A stretch of 64,000 nt of DNA, taken from assembly GCA_029931535.1 (NCBI GenBank), contig JAQPZY010001001.1:372001-436000 (forward strand). Direction: 5' to 3'. Origin of the DNA: Margaritifera margaritifera (Eukaryota > Mollusca > Bivalvia > Unionida > Margaritiferidae). A program made the position numbers and the translations under genes. The notes beneath the pieces are model-generated. The model ran no database searches, was not told the origin of the DNA, and was given only the letters and a program-made list of their open reading frames with translations. How positions within the stretch are numbered: the first letter of the stretch is position 1; each line of letters begins with the position of its first letter. Below are positions 22,101 through 29,300 of this stretch, one piece after another.

Positions 22101-24759
22101 AATGGTAAAGAATGTCAGCATTTTTACACAAAGTCAATTAAGAGGTGTGATCCAGTGCAAACCGGATTGAAAGTTGCTCACTATGATGACACAATGAAAG
22201 CACCACAAACTGAAAAAATATCTGAAACAATCCCTTGCACTGGTAATAATTAGACGTGACATCCCCTTTTCTAGACCTAATTTAGAGCCAGGCTGCCATT
22301 GTAAAAGTCAACAGCGATCAATAATTTTCATCTGAAGTTTTGTGATGACAACTAAAGTGCAGATTACTCAAAGATCACAAATGAACAGTCTTTGGTAAAA
22401 CTTCTTTTGTATTACATTTTAAAACAACAATTATTATTTTATTTAAGATCAGTAAAGGTGCCTACATGGCTATGTTGACATATATTTTATGAGTGTTGAG
22501 AACATTGCTCTGTGTATGTGAGAGAGAATTATGTTCACCATCTTGAGAAACATTCAAGTTTTAAATATGTTACACAGTGTTGCACATTGAGCATGGGCTC
22601 ACAGGTTTCCAACAAATTTGTGTCCTATACCCACAAACTTTTGACCCTATGCCCCCCCCCCCCATGCTTTTTCGTCAGAAGAAAAAATCGAAAAATAAGC
22701 CAACAACTTTTCATTTATGGATGTCTTTCTACATCTCTGTTAGCGCTAGCAATGGCCAAAGTTGCAAAAGGTGATAAAACTGTAAGATGGCAATGAACAT
22801 CTATTTTAAAGCAATGTGTCTAGCAATGAAAACATTAAAAGTTTGTGGTAGTCAGCCTAGTTGCAATGTAAAGTGTTTCACGGCCATTAGTGTAACATAT
22901 TTTTGAGGTTCAAGTCACCCCTATGGCGAAGAAGATTTAATTTATTTTGAGGTTGTAAATGTCAAAAGAGACTAAATTTATGCAAATACACAACTTGTCA
23001 TTTAATTAATTATTTGTTAGTTTGTTAGTTTGGAAAGAAAAGTAATTCAGAAAACATAGGTATTTAAAATGCCAATAGATAATGAGTGTACAATAAAGTT
23101 AAAATAGAGCAAGATCCGGAACAGAAAATTCCATGGTGCAGCTCAATTCAGGTTAGCCAGATATTCAAACATGTTAATGTTTTCATGAGTTGCTTGAGCA
23201 CATGATAAAACTTGTATTGCAATAATGTAAGTGCCCAAGGAAAATATGATAGTACAGTGCAGACTACAAAGTTAAGGTGGCAAAACTGTCAAAGCAAACA
23301 AGATTATCTCGTATTTTTATAGCACTATTAGTACATTATGTACTAGTATTTTGGAGGGTGGGGGACACAATGTCCCCTGCCCTTGGGATCTTATGTGCAA
23401 CTCTAGTTACAGACACTGCATGTGTCAAAAACTGCTTTTTTTTTTTTTTCGAAAGAGATAGAGGTGACAGAAAGCAAAATTGAGAGAGAAAATAATTCTC
23501 TCTCTCTCACACGCATAAACAGAACGAAGATTTTGACACTCCTAGACATAAACAAATAAGACAAGTCAGTAGCATGCTCATAAGATCACATGCTATTAAA
23601 CACTTTTGGCAGTGATGTTATAAATAGGTTGTGGGAAGATTGCACTGACTACTGGCACATGCTCCATGACTGCTAGTTACCAGCTAGCACTGAAGAACAT
23701 CGTCTGTCACAATTCATAACAATAAGTGGCAACTGGGTCTAACAGACAATGCAATCAAAATCCATAGTACCAATTTCTAGAAAACCAGAATAGGAACAAC
23801 AGGGGTAAAGATTCATTTATACACACCCTTTACACGTTACAGTACAGGGCTGAGCAAAATTTTTTTTCATCCACTTGTACAGGACAATTGGTTTCAGAAA
23901 ATTCACTTGTCCCACGAACCTTTTCACTTATCCCAAAAATGTAATCACTTGTCAAGATTTGATGAAATGTATGCACTTTAATCCACATACAACAAGTTAT
24001 CAATGACCACTGGCAGGTGTGATACAGGATGTAAATAAATACATGGAGAGATACATGGAGAGGGAGAGGGGTAGAATCAAGCATTCATCATACCTGGAGG
24101 GCATGAATGACCAGATAAAAGTAGATAAAGTGATTATGGCATGAAGATAAATACTTGCCTGACTTTTTTAAAAAAGGAAAAAGCACTTGTCCCAGACAAG
24201 CAACTTGGAAAATTTTACTTGCCCGACTTTGAAAATGAATAGTCTGGGATATCAGGCCATGGGATTTGCCCAGCCTTGCAGTACATTATAATTCATCTGT
24301 AACCTGTGCTGAGTATAGCACTTTGCTGCAACTGTAAAATATGTATTTTTCCTGAAAAATGTACCATATATACTTGTATATAATCCAATACCAACTGCAA
24401 ACAACATAGACCCTGATCTACTGTTGCATAATGCGCTGGCAGATCTGGGTCTATGCATTTTGTAAGGACTAATCAGTAGAACAAACAACATAGACCCTGA
24501 TCTGCCAGTACATTATGCGACAGTAGATCAGGATCTATGTTGTTTGCATTTGGACCCGGATTATATGCAAGTATAAAAGGTACCTTAAAATTTATCTGTA
24601 ACCTTTGCTGAGTTGAGCCGGCTCTATTCCCTTCAGATCCTGGATGGTCAGGAAGCCAGCTACAGAGAGTTTCAACTTGTGGTTCGGAGCCAGGGGAAAT
24701 GTACACAATTCCCTCTGCCGATCCATCCTCACCTGAAACAGAACGTTTTTTTTAGGCAT
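4049..24759 (-). CDS. RAD51C: RAD51C, recombination ATPase (coding exons 1-4 of a split gene)
   Basis: RAD51 paralogue of homologous recombination. In animals it works in the nucleus in the BCDX2 and CX3 complexes. Four minus-strand coding exons were assembled by hand: 24759-24603, 20311-20068, 6617-6451 and 4182-4049. Together they give 702 bp or 234 codons. All junctions are GT-AG and in phase. From memory, human RAD51C exons 1-4 end at c.145, c.404, c.571 and c.705. Exons 3 and 4 here (167 and 134 bp) have the same lengths as human, and the phases agree; exon 2 is 15 bp shorter. Motifs: N-terminal helical domain, Walker A GEPGVGKT, the DVQIPE and YIDTEGSF blocks, and HYYRCHDY. Walker B and the C-terminus lie outside the window. 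Introns are 4.3, 13.4 and 2.3 kb and full of transposons. Confidence 0.95.
5401..5694 (+). repeat. 40-bp minisatellite, 7 copies
   Basis: The unit begins atttcaactgatgggtccaa and ends acccctattc. Five copies run head to tail from 5401 to 5600. A 14-bp spacer (attctgctatatgc) follows, then two more copies to 5694, and the spacer recurs at 5695. The spacer marks an older end of the array and suggests a block of units plus spacer was duplicated. It lies in RAD51C intron 3. Confidence 0.95.
5803..5849. repeat. (TG)n microsatellite
   Basis: An interrupted TG/GTA run ending in eight clean TG units. Confidence 0.85.
6451..6617 (-). CDS. RAD51C: RAD51C coding exon 3
   Basis: The acceptor is tatgtctatttcag at 6618 and the donor is CAAG|GTTTGA at 6450. 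At 167 bp it equals human exon 3. It completes the FC codon pair split by intron 2 and encodes [34 protein letters not shown] and the [12 protein letters not shown] linker. This is the conserved ATPase-core strand after Walker A. The 5' edge is crowded: a 42-bp minisatellite starts 22 bp upstream of the acceptor. Confidence 0.95.
6639..7142. repeat. 42-bp minisatellite, 12 copies, next to RAD51C exon 3
   Basis: Twelve near-identical 42-bp units (ctctaggtatgtgttaaaat, then acatgggaatacatctatacat). Variants alternate at two C/T sites. Because 42 is divisible by 3 and the unit lacks stops in one frame on each strand, long artificial reading frames (about 185 aa, 14-residue period) appear on both strands. 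I do not regard them as genes. The array is in RAD51C intron 2 at the splice acceptor side. Confidence 0.97.
7529..7744 (+). mobile_element. double-hairpin MITE, copy 1
   Basis: 216 bp flanked by TA. The ends are CCATATATACTCGCG and the inverse of CTGTATATACTCGCG. The inside holds two long palindromes in tandem: hairpin A (arms based on AACAACGTAGACCCAGATCT) and hairpin B (arms CATAGACCCAGATCTGCC), joined by 'ttctacttgttagtcctta'. It has no coding capacity. The TA target and terminal repeats are consistent with mobilisation by a Tc1/mariner/pogo-type transposase (inference). Confidence 0.9.
7745..9170. other. RAD51C intron 2, nothing recognised
   Basis: No domain or repeat I can name. There is an 18-19 base A run near 9100. 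ORFs are short and without recognisable sequence. Confidence 0.5.
9340..9960 (-). repeat. short tandem array, ~140-bp monomer (family A, reverse)
   Basis: Diverged monomers share 'ataacaagattttcaagatg', 'ggccat...ttggaggtc' and 'agcaccattttcattcag'. Read on the minus strand they match the arrays at 37.95-39.35, 49.02-49.64 and 60.96-61.33 kb, including the blocks gccatcttgaaaatcttgtt and aaatgaaaatggtgcc. Confidence 0.7.
9950..10880 (-). pseudogene. DIRS-like retrotransposon RT/RNase H remnant
   Basis: On the minus strand, in order and in shifting frames: [15 protein letters not shown] (about 10690-10645), the motif that follows RT in DIRS-type pol proteins; LHLSQWQP; and near the low-coordinate end [20 protein letters not shown] (about 10010-9955). 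The last corresponds to the 'VDLFATxxNxKLPxFVSP' segment of DIRS RNase H. Stops and frameshifts separate the pieces. No tyrosine recombinase follows at lower coordinates; the recombinase piece at 17.3-18.0 kb lies on the wrong side to belong to this copy. Confidence 0.65.
11287..11503 (+). mobile_element. double-hairpin MITE, copy 2
   Basis: 217 bp with TA on both sides, the start CCGTATATACTCACG and the end GAGTATATACAG. Hairpins A and B are both present in the same orientation as copy 1. It lies in RAD51C intron 2. Confidence 0.9.
11504..12459. other. RAD51C intron 2, nothing recognised
   Basis: A short (GT)n run lies at about 11742-11762. No coding signal recognised. Confidence 0.5.
12460..13193 (-). 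repeat. solo LTR of the gypsy family at 1-1656
   Basis: A 734-bp sequence matching the 905-1656 LTR end to end in reverse orientation. It starts TGTTACGACTC and ends ATACATAACA. It is flanked by a 4-bp target duplication, CTAA (12456-12459 and 13194-13197). No internal sequence adjoins either side, so it is a solo LTR left by LTR-LTR recombination. It is in the sense orientation within RAD51C intron 2. Confidence 0.92.
13200..13870. other. RAD51C intron 2 with a ~131-bp partial tandem duplication
   Basis: The block agccagtactggattgataa...gggatgtgacagagctgaaac (about 13645) recurs diverged at about 13769 (agccaatgctgggttggtca...gggtcgggctggagctg). ORFs on both strands here show nothing I recognise. 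Confidence 0.5.
13970..14790 (+). repeat. dispersed repeat, copy 1 (interrupted)
   Basis: It shares ordered blocks with 18950-19310: 'ggagtatacttccct', 'gcatgct', 'gaagtagtaactgaa', 'ggagatcac', then after a ~370-base gap 'agcttgagaggtctggatt' and 'ctcctgaggtaat'. The gap suggests an insertion here or a deletion in the other copy. Element class unknown. Confidence 0.55.
14791..15614. other. RAD51C intron 2, nothing recognised
   Basis: AT-rich with no supported feature. Confidence 0.5.
16303..16672 (-). pseudogene. pogo/Tigger-like DDE transposase C-terminal remnant
   Basis: Minus-strand reading gives [17 protein letters not shown] (second catalytic D), then [20 protein letters not shown] (the 'DxLQPLDL.VNKxFK' block with the third catalytic D). 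After a stop and shifts comes [11 protein letters not shown]...[11 protein letters not shown], the typical Tigger C-terminal tail (W.I.A...R.DLI..GF). The spacing suits the DDD triad of the pogo group. The N-terminal DNA-binding domain and first D are absent. Confidence 0.8.
16739..16972. repeat. 117-bp tandem duplication inside the Tigger-like element
   Basis: Two diverged copies, each beginning ttagtgttgttgg and ending tggtag(t/c)attg. Confidence 0.8.
17345..18060 (-). pseudogene. DIRS-like tyrosine recombinase remnant
   Basis: Minus-strand blocks typical of DIRS-type tyrosine recombinases: [12 protein letters not shown] (core-binding N-terminal part, about 17990), a [19 protein letters not shown] block (about 17870), TSDGR (position of the first catalytic R region), [16 protein letters not shown], then [16 protein letters not shown] and [21 protein letters not shown] in an open stretch 17702-17349. 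The catalytic H-x-x-R and Y region is not seen; the reading continues into unrelated sequence, so it is truncated. Several frame changes. Crypton-type recombinases are an alternative, but PV..L.WYL.RT fits DIRS best. Confidence 0.65.
18230..18790 (-). repeat. degenerate repeats carrying perfect 5' splice-site sequences
   Basis: Units share 'ctta(t/c)gaagtgga(c/t)' (near 18388, 18475, 18624, 18726) and 'aacttacctg' (18318-18327, 18510-18519, 18761-18770). Read in the RAD51C direction the latter is CAGGTAAGTT, a perfect donor. Acceptor-like tracts (tttgtttacag, tttttgcag) precede the middle one by about 28 and 72 bases. No coding content was recognised between them. The role is unknown. Confidence 0.55.
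18950..19310 (+). repeat. dispersed repeat, copy 2
   Basis: The uninterrupted counterpart of 13970-14790: 'gagtatacttccct', 'gcatgctac', 'gaagtagtaactgaa', 'ggggagatcac', 'agcttgggagggctggatt', 'ctcctaaggtat'. Another short relative of the first blocks lies near 36705. Confidence 0.55.
20068..20311 (-). CDS. RAD51C: RAD51C coding exon 2 (Walker A)
   Basis: The acceptor is tctgttttgcag at 20312 and the donor is TTCTG|GTGCGG at 20067. The exon is 244 bp (human 259). It enters by completing GAA (E), then encodes [15 protein letters not shown] (helix-hairpin-like N-terminal domain), [27 protein letters not shown] and the Walker A P-loop [10 protein letters not shown]. The N-terminal half is the less conserved half in the family, and the 5-residue difference from human falls there. 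Confidence 0.94.
20312..23844. other. RAD51C intron 1, mostly unrecognised
   Basis: Contains a 12-bp C run (22652-22663), a T11 run near 23442 and short (CT)n/(GA)n tracts around 23480-23510. ORFs up to 94 codons show no domain I recognise. Confidence 0.5.
23845..24278. mobile_element. hAT-like inverted-repeat element (non-coding)
   Basis: The left end CAGGGCTGAGCAAA and the inverse of the right end CAAGGCTGGGCAAA form terminal inverted repeats. Just inside both lie CACTTGT motifs (cacttgtacaggacaa; cacttgtcccagacaag). It is 434 bp with no transposase. The CAGGGC-type end suggests hAT, but I could not fix an 8-bp target duplication; flanking 'acagta' and 'cagtaca' only partly agree. Confidence 0.6.
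24364..24580 (-). mobile_element. double-hairpin MITE, copy 3 (22 bp from RAD51C exon 1)
   Basis: 217 bp between TA dinucleotides, with ends CCATATATACTTG and inverse CCTTTTATACTTG. The orientation is opposite to copies 1 and 2. Both hairpins are intact. It begins only 22 bp downstream of the RAD51C exon 1 donor in transcript direction. Confidence 0.9.
24603..24759 (-). CDS. RAD51C: RAD51C coding exon 1
   Basis: I chose the ATG at 24759 because [18 protein letters not shown] lines up with the human start MRGKTFRFEMQRDL. A downstream ATG at 24726 and upstream in-frame ATGs (to 24786) also exist. TFPLAP, KLSVAGF and GIEPAQLSK match the human N-terminal domain. The donor is AAAG|GTTACA, a weaker site, at 24602. 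The sequence before the chosen ATG, tctcattccag, resembles an acceptor, so a non-coding first exon further upstream is possible. A second acceptor-like tract (gttctgtttcag) before 24732 would give the later start. Confidence 0.88.
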
Positions 24760-25177
24760 CTGGAATGAGATCATATGTACCATCATTGGAAACCATGCTT
24801 AAATGATGACAACAAATGTTGGGCAGAATTTTTTAGATTTGTGTCATTTCAATAGTTTTTGATAAAATGTATTTACAAGTGTATAATCTTAACTGCACAT
24901 ACATTCTCAAATACATCATCATTTTATTAAATAAAAAAGAAAAAAAAGTTAAACACCAATTAACCAAACAATACTGGAAGACATAGATTTTGTCTGAAAC
25001 ACTGGAAAATCTTGATACCAGTCTCTGATCATGTATATTTTTAGAAGATGTCTAGGCACATTGGTTCCATCCATATCATAATCATCTTTGGCCATACAAT
25101 TTACATTCCAGTGTCTTGCAGCAAACATGAAGGAGTATAATCATTTTCATAGAACTCCATCAGCCTTGAGGAGCAGG

Positions 25178-25262
25178 ATAGATCAGTGAAAACAACCTTA
25201 GCTAGAGCATCCACTTGTAGCCAACAGGTTGCAAGTTTGGACCCAACAGCTGTTTTGAAAAC
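25178..25262 (+). repeat. possible tRNA-derived SINE head
   Basis: ccttagctagagcatcc resembles a Pol III A box and ggttgcaagtttggaccc a B box, about 30 bases apart as in a tRNA-like SINE head. Degenerate; no tail seen. Confidence 0.35.
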
Positions 25263-26104
25263 CCTTGAACAAAATACTTTGTATAAGCTTAGCTTGTTAA
25301 GTTCGTTTTTTATGGAAACAATAGCTGATTTTACAGCTTATTTTGTTTTTCCTTTTTATATATCAATTTATGCCTAAAAAAATTTTCCTTGACTTGTATC
25401 TAAGGTACAAGGATTAGCTAAAAGATAACAGGAGGAAACTACATAAATAATGCCAGAATTATACAGTTTCATTTGATACAAGAACTGCTGATAGATATAA
25501 ACTAATTACTGAAATTTACTTACATAACTACTCAATTCATACAGTATATTTATTTATTCTTCATATTTTTTTAATCTATTTAAATCTGATGCTTGCAGCT
25601 TGCTCAGTGACGAAATTGGTGACGATGTGACAAAATGATTCCTATCAGCAGAGACATACATAACAGAAATTGGCTACTGGCTCCTCTCGCGTTGTTCTGT
25701 CTAGTGGTGGCTTTTCATATACAAATGAGCGATCAATATCGATCGAGTCTGCATGGTAAATAGCAGGGGAGAATTCCAATATCATTGTTGACAGGTGTTT
25801 TCTGTAATTTGCAAGACTGTCACGTTCTGGTCTTACAGAGTTTAATGAATTGTGTACCTTTATGCATGGATCCAAAATGTCAGATCAGAAGAAGGTTGTT
25901 AGTATAATGTTTAGTTCCAGGCGGTTGAGCTCTGTTTGATCCAAATTACAGTCACGCCCAATTTTGATACACTCTGGCGCTTGGATCAAAGAATGTACTC
26001 TACCTAAATTGTTTTAGCAGCCGATCTTGTTCATAATGAAAATCTCATAATATGGCTTGCTAATCGTATTTAGCCTCATGATCGCAAGCTTGACACTTAT
26101 CAAA

Positions 26105-26112
26105 TTTCCCGC
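26105..26112 (+). promoter_or_regulatory. E2F-like site TTTCCCGC
   Basis: A perfect match to the E2F consensus TTTSSCGC, 86 bp upstream of the PPM1E ATG. It would fit S-phase control of RAD51C if the promoter is shared. Motif match only. Confidence 0.35.
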
Positions 26113-26127
26113 TACACACGAAATAGA

Positions 26128-26134
26128 TACGTCA
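26128..26134 (+). promoter_or_regulatory. CRE/ATF half-site TACGTCA
   Basis: A seven-base match to the CRE half palindrome with a CpG core, 57-63 bp upstream of the PPM1E ATG. Motif match only. Confidence 0.3.
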
Positions 26135-26173
26135 TCAAATTACGTGCACAACCACCTACGCTAAGGCGAACTT

Positions 26174-26263
26174 ATGGCAAACAAACCGTTATGGAGAAGT
26201 CAGGCTATGGGAATTATTCCGCTGATTTTCACCGATTCCTGGAGGATATTTGTGAACAGTTGA
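26174..26263 (+). other. overlapping upstream ORF at the PPM1E start
   Basis: An ATG 17 bases before the PPM1E start opens a 29-codon frame that reads through the start codon in another frame and stops at 26261. If the transcript begins upstream of 26174, this overlapping uORF would lower PPM1E translation. The main ATG has G at +4, but neither ATG has a purine at -3 as strong as the Kozak consensus. Confidence 0.4.
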
Positions 26264-26378
26264 AAGAAAAGTCAGAGGAGGAGGACAGCGTTCCAATTCG
26301 GTTGATCAACACTCACCTGACGGACGGGGAACTGGAGGGAGAATGCCTTGATTGGTGCTTACAGTTTCTCGCTGCTAG
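26191..26378 (+). CDS. PPM1E: PPM1E coding exon 1
   Basis: Starts MEKSGYGNYSADF and includes FLEDICEQLKEKSEEED, HLTDGELEGECLDWCLQFL. The donor is GCTAG|GTACGT, phase 2. It is much shorter than the acidic, proline-rich N-terminus of vertebrate PPM1E. A second ctaggtacgt lies 49 bases downstream (26424-26433); using it would bring an in-frame stop. Confidence 0.9.
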
Positions 26379-29300
26379 GTACGTTTACATATCGGGGAGA
26401 AGGGGGCTAGCCTCTAGGCTAGGCTAGGTACGTGAAGGTTTACATGTAACTTTGTGAACAAAGTCGATGGAAGAGGGGACACTAGTTGATCACCTTGAAT
26501 TGCTAACAAGTAATGGTAACACAAATGCATTTGCATACATTTTCACTGATGCAAGATACAAGAAATTTTATCTAAAAGTCGGTGATCTGGGCAAAATACA
26601 CAAAACACTAGCTCTGGATGAGTTATTTTACCGACATGACATAACAGAAGTATTTCCTAATTCAACAGAAACGTTACACCGCCAACGGTAACAGCAGATT
26701 AAAAGACAATACAACAGTATATCAAATGCAAATATACATTTTTTAAAATATACGTATGAACATACAACACATCAGAAAAGAGTACATTTAAAAATGTTGG
26801 TAAGAAATATGAGTTTTATTGTTATAATGCCAACAATAACAGCAGATTAAAAGACAAGATGTAGTGTATAGCATGCAAATATATATAGAATATATAACAC
26901 ACCACAGAAACTGACATGTAACACATTACAGAAATGCCATCAACATATATTTCCAATCACAGAAAGGCGTACATTGGATAAACAATATGACATCAGGAGA
27001 ATGAGGGTTCTAAAAGTTATAATTGATACCGAAAAATAAAAATAAAAATTAAAAAATATGTACAGCTCTAAGAAGGTGAGTAATTAAAATAGGCATTATG
27101 GGTGCAGGATTTAAGCCTGAGTATCACTTAAGTTGGTAACCCTACAGCTGAATTGCCATTGACCATTAAATAGAAAGATATAAAGCACATTTACAGTGAG
27201 GCCAGGACCATGTCTGAATCAGCCTGCTGAATTTTGTTAAATCAGGGATTGTTCTCAGTTCATAGGACAGGCTGTTCCAGATTCTGGGGGTGTACAATTT
27301 GAAAGAGAGCTTACCGTACCTTGTGGTCTTTACCCTTGGTACTATTGCCAGATTTTGGTGACTAAGATTATAGCTGCCATTTTTTAATGTGACCAGATTA
27401 CTCAAGTAATTAGGTGTTTTCTTGTGAAGTATCTTATATACTTCACTTGCCATATATTTCAGTCTACTAATGTGTAGAGTAGAGAGGTTTGCTTTTCTTA
27501 GCAGAGAGTTATATGGGCTATTCAAAATCATCAAACACCAATTTTAGTGCCCTATACTGTATTTTTTCCATTTTGTCAGAGTTCTGTTTGCTACAGAAAT
27601 GCCAAATAAGGGGACAGTAGTTGAAGTTTGACCTATTAAAGCATTTGTAGATCAATAGCTTAGAATTAGGGACAAACAGTGGTTGATGCATTGATAGATG
27701 TTTAATTGTCTTGCTTCGTTTTGATAGAGCTTAGATATGTGGTTGCTAAACTTAAGTTGAGAATCATTATCTACTCCAAGGAGTTACACACAGTCCTCAC
27801 TGGTCTTCTGTTGTGAAATTTGATAAATTTTTGCCAAGAACAATGGCGTGGAATTTCTGAGGTCTTGCCAGCATACAATTGGCTGCATATCAGTCAGTCA
27901 GGTTCTTGCTCTCATTTTGTAGAACATAGATTATTATGTACCTATCAATTTTTTACTCAAGAAAGAGCCAGAAATTCAGTCATTTCCTAGAAGTAGGAAA
28001 AAGGATACTGATGTTTTCTAATTCTGTATCACTGTACTCTCAAACGAGGCAGGAACAACATGCACTTCATTCATAAAACTGTGATATTCATGTCCATATC
28101 AGCTGATAAAAATGAATTCTGTTTATAATTTAAGATGAAGTTCATATTAAAAAGGTTAAAATCTTAAGCAATTTCTTTTGTTTTTCAGTTGCAATAGGGA
28201 TTTTATTAAATTAAATTCAAATTGATAAGTATATAACAAAAATATCATTATCATAGTTTTCGATCTTGATTGCTAGATCACATCTTGTTGTCAGCGTTTC
28301 CACCAGAAGGCTTCTTATGCTGTCTTGTTTGTCCTAAAAGCAAATTATGCCAATCTGACATCCACAGCAGCTAATTTGAAGTCCAATAACTCCCAAGTTG
28401 CATGTCTTGCGTGCCTGAGAATTGGCATATGTGATCAATGACACAAGTGTCAACACATTGCAAACTTGGACCTGTGTGTGATGCCATGAAGTCTTTCATA
28501 ACTTAGCCCCTGAGTCATAACAGAAACTATCTAGATCTCCACCATTAACCATGTATACTTTAACTGGGAATGAAAAGACAAATTTATACAGGCAACAAAC
28601 CTTGGTTTGCATATGCATCCATACATCCAGGGACTTCGCCCCTGGATCATAACTTGGAAACTATTGAGATCCCCACCCAATAAACATATGGAAACTTAAA
28701 TGGGAATGAAAAGAAAAATGTATAGATGCAACTGACATTGGTCCTGGGGTCCATTCTTACTCCCCAAGGGACTTGGCCCCTTGGTCAATGCTAGAAAACT
28801 ATAAAGATTCCTACCCTATAACCATATCCATACTTCCTGGACACTGAAAAACCAGTTCACTTACTGAACTGACATTTGCCCCTACATGTATCCAAAAGAG
28901 GCTTTGACTTTGGGTGGAGGTTAAATTGGGAATGGGAAAAGCACACAATTTTAGTTTATGATAATTTAGTCCTCATCCACCCTACAGGGGATTGCTTTCT
29001 TCTTTATCTCAAACTTGATGTATCTGTATATTACATTACTTAATAAAATAATTATTCAGCAACATGTTTATGACTATATCAAGCTATGCATGTGGAATAA
29101 TCCTTGTACCGGTTTTGATGATAATGTACATAATGACCTCATTTTATTGAGGAAGTTAATACCTGGTTTATGAAATATCAGTTGAAACTTGTTATGATCT
29201 TTATTTCATTTATAGAACGACTAGGTTTTATTTGTAGTTGGTTACTCATGCAGATACTATTTTTCCATATTCTTTTTTGCAAATTCCAGCTAGGTTAAGT

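Larger units (their letters stand above)
24760..26190. promoter_or_regulatory. shared intergenic region between divergent RAD51C and PPM1E
   Basis: A 1.43-kb interval between the two start codons. The half nearest PPM1E (about 25.58-26.19 kb) has more CpG than its surroundings. Two motif matches near PPM1E are listed separately. I cannot place transcription starts. If RAD51C has a non-coding first exon here, the promoter is truly bidirectional. Confidence 0.55.

Noticed and set aside
21969..22253. 94-codon ORF in RAD51C intron 1
   Set aside because: No similarity recognised and no splice-site support; left as unassigned.
24252..24706. ORFs such as [11 protein letters not shown]... recurring at several loci
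   Set aside because: They are readings through copies of the double-hairpin MITE, not genes.
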